From the NCBI GenBank assembly GCA_937891245.1, contig CALAGB010000557.1, positions 1-6,502 on the forward strand: a DNA stretch of 6,502 nt, written 5' to 3'. The DNA is from an uncultured Thermomicrobiales bacterium. Lineage in GTDB: Bacteria; Chloroflexota; Chloroflexia; Thermomicrobiales; Thermomicrobiaceae. Under the pieces are notes generated by a model, which did not search any database, had not been told where the DNA came from, and worked only from the letters and a program-made list of their open reading frames with translations. Positions within the stretch are counted from its first letter, which is position 1. Each line of letters starts with the position of its first letter. Below, piece after piece: positions 6,423 through 6,502 of this stretch. The translations under genes and the position numbers were made by a program.

Positions 6423-6502
6423 GTGAGGCGATCGCGACGTTGGCTCAGTCGTGAGGCTCGATCAGTGATGGCGGTTACCGGAGAAACGGATCCAATCACT
6501 GG
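6423..6502 (+). CDS. Start of a probable ImmA/IrrE-type metallopeptidase (incomplete at window edge)
   Basis: Six bases after the XRE stop a GTG opens a frame that stays open to the end of the window, 26 codons. It begins RRSRRWLSREARSVM and continues VTGETDPIT. The basic, helical opening resembles the first helix of ImmA/IrrE peptidases, and the tight spacing behind an XRE gene with that typical tail fits. The catalytic HExxH lies beyond the window, so the family is an inference. No clear ribosome site precedes the GTG; ATG 6468 is an alternative start. Confidence 0.5.
   Translation, partial: MRRSRRWLSREARSVMAVTGETDPIT

Noticed and set aside
1..6502. CRISPR arrays, tRNA genes, insertion-sequence ends, attachment sites
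   Set aside because: I looked for repeated spacers, cloverleaf arms, terminal inverted repeats and transposase motifs and saw none.

Overview
The window is about 60% GC bacterial DNA. The right half carries an intact accessory cassette on the minus strand. The left half is a graveyard of broken minus-strand genes. The species cannot be named from the sequence. The look of the pseudogenes reminded me loosely of Chloroflexota/Thermomicrobia, but that is a weak impression.

The core is a compact minus-strand operon read from about 5950 down to 3539. In order it encodes: (1) a 46-residue Lys/Ala-rich basic protein of unknown function; (2) an 86-residue single-domain ubiquitin-like (multi-ubiquitin/beta-grasp) protein; (3) a 129-residue E2-like (UBC-fold, Prok-E2_E type) protein; (4) a 483-residue fusion of a JAB/JAMM metallopeptidase with an E1-like ThiF/MoeB adenylation domain. 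Genes 2-3 and 3-4 overlap by 1 and 4 bases, so they look translationally coupled. Together they form a bacterial ubiquitin-like conjugation and deconjugation pathway of the class described in phage-defence islands (Bil/Bub-type operons). This one has no cysteine in the E2, no Gly-Gly tail on the ubiquitin-like protein, and no evident catalytic cysteine in the E1 beyond two CxxC zinc pairs. Ordinary thioester chemistry is therefore doubtful.

Divergent from the operon, at 6042 onward on the plus strand, is an XRE-type repressor. It is followed at once by what appears to be the start of an ImmA/IrrE-type metallopeptidase, cut off by the window edge. A perfect 18-bp palindrome (5930-5947) sits just downstream of a TTGACA-type promoter for the operon. 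The layout suggests repression by the XRE protein, relieved when the peptidase cleaves it, as known for CapH/CapP control of CBASS.

Left of the operon, 3309 to about 1237 (minus) is the 5' part of a large gene with a nuclease-like N-terminus and a long helical body. It is broken by two in-frame stop codons and lacks its 3' end. At about 1210-1260 it runs into the 3' part of a PEP-utilising-enzyme gene (PEP synthase or rifampin-phosphotransferase type) that lacks its 5' end and has two frameshifts. A third remnant of unknown function, with two frameshifts, occupies about 60-290. Bases 1-59 hold nothing I can support.
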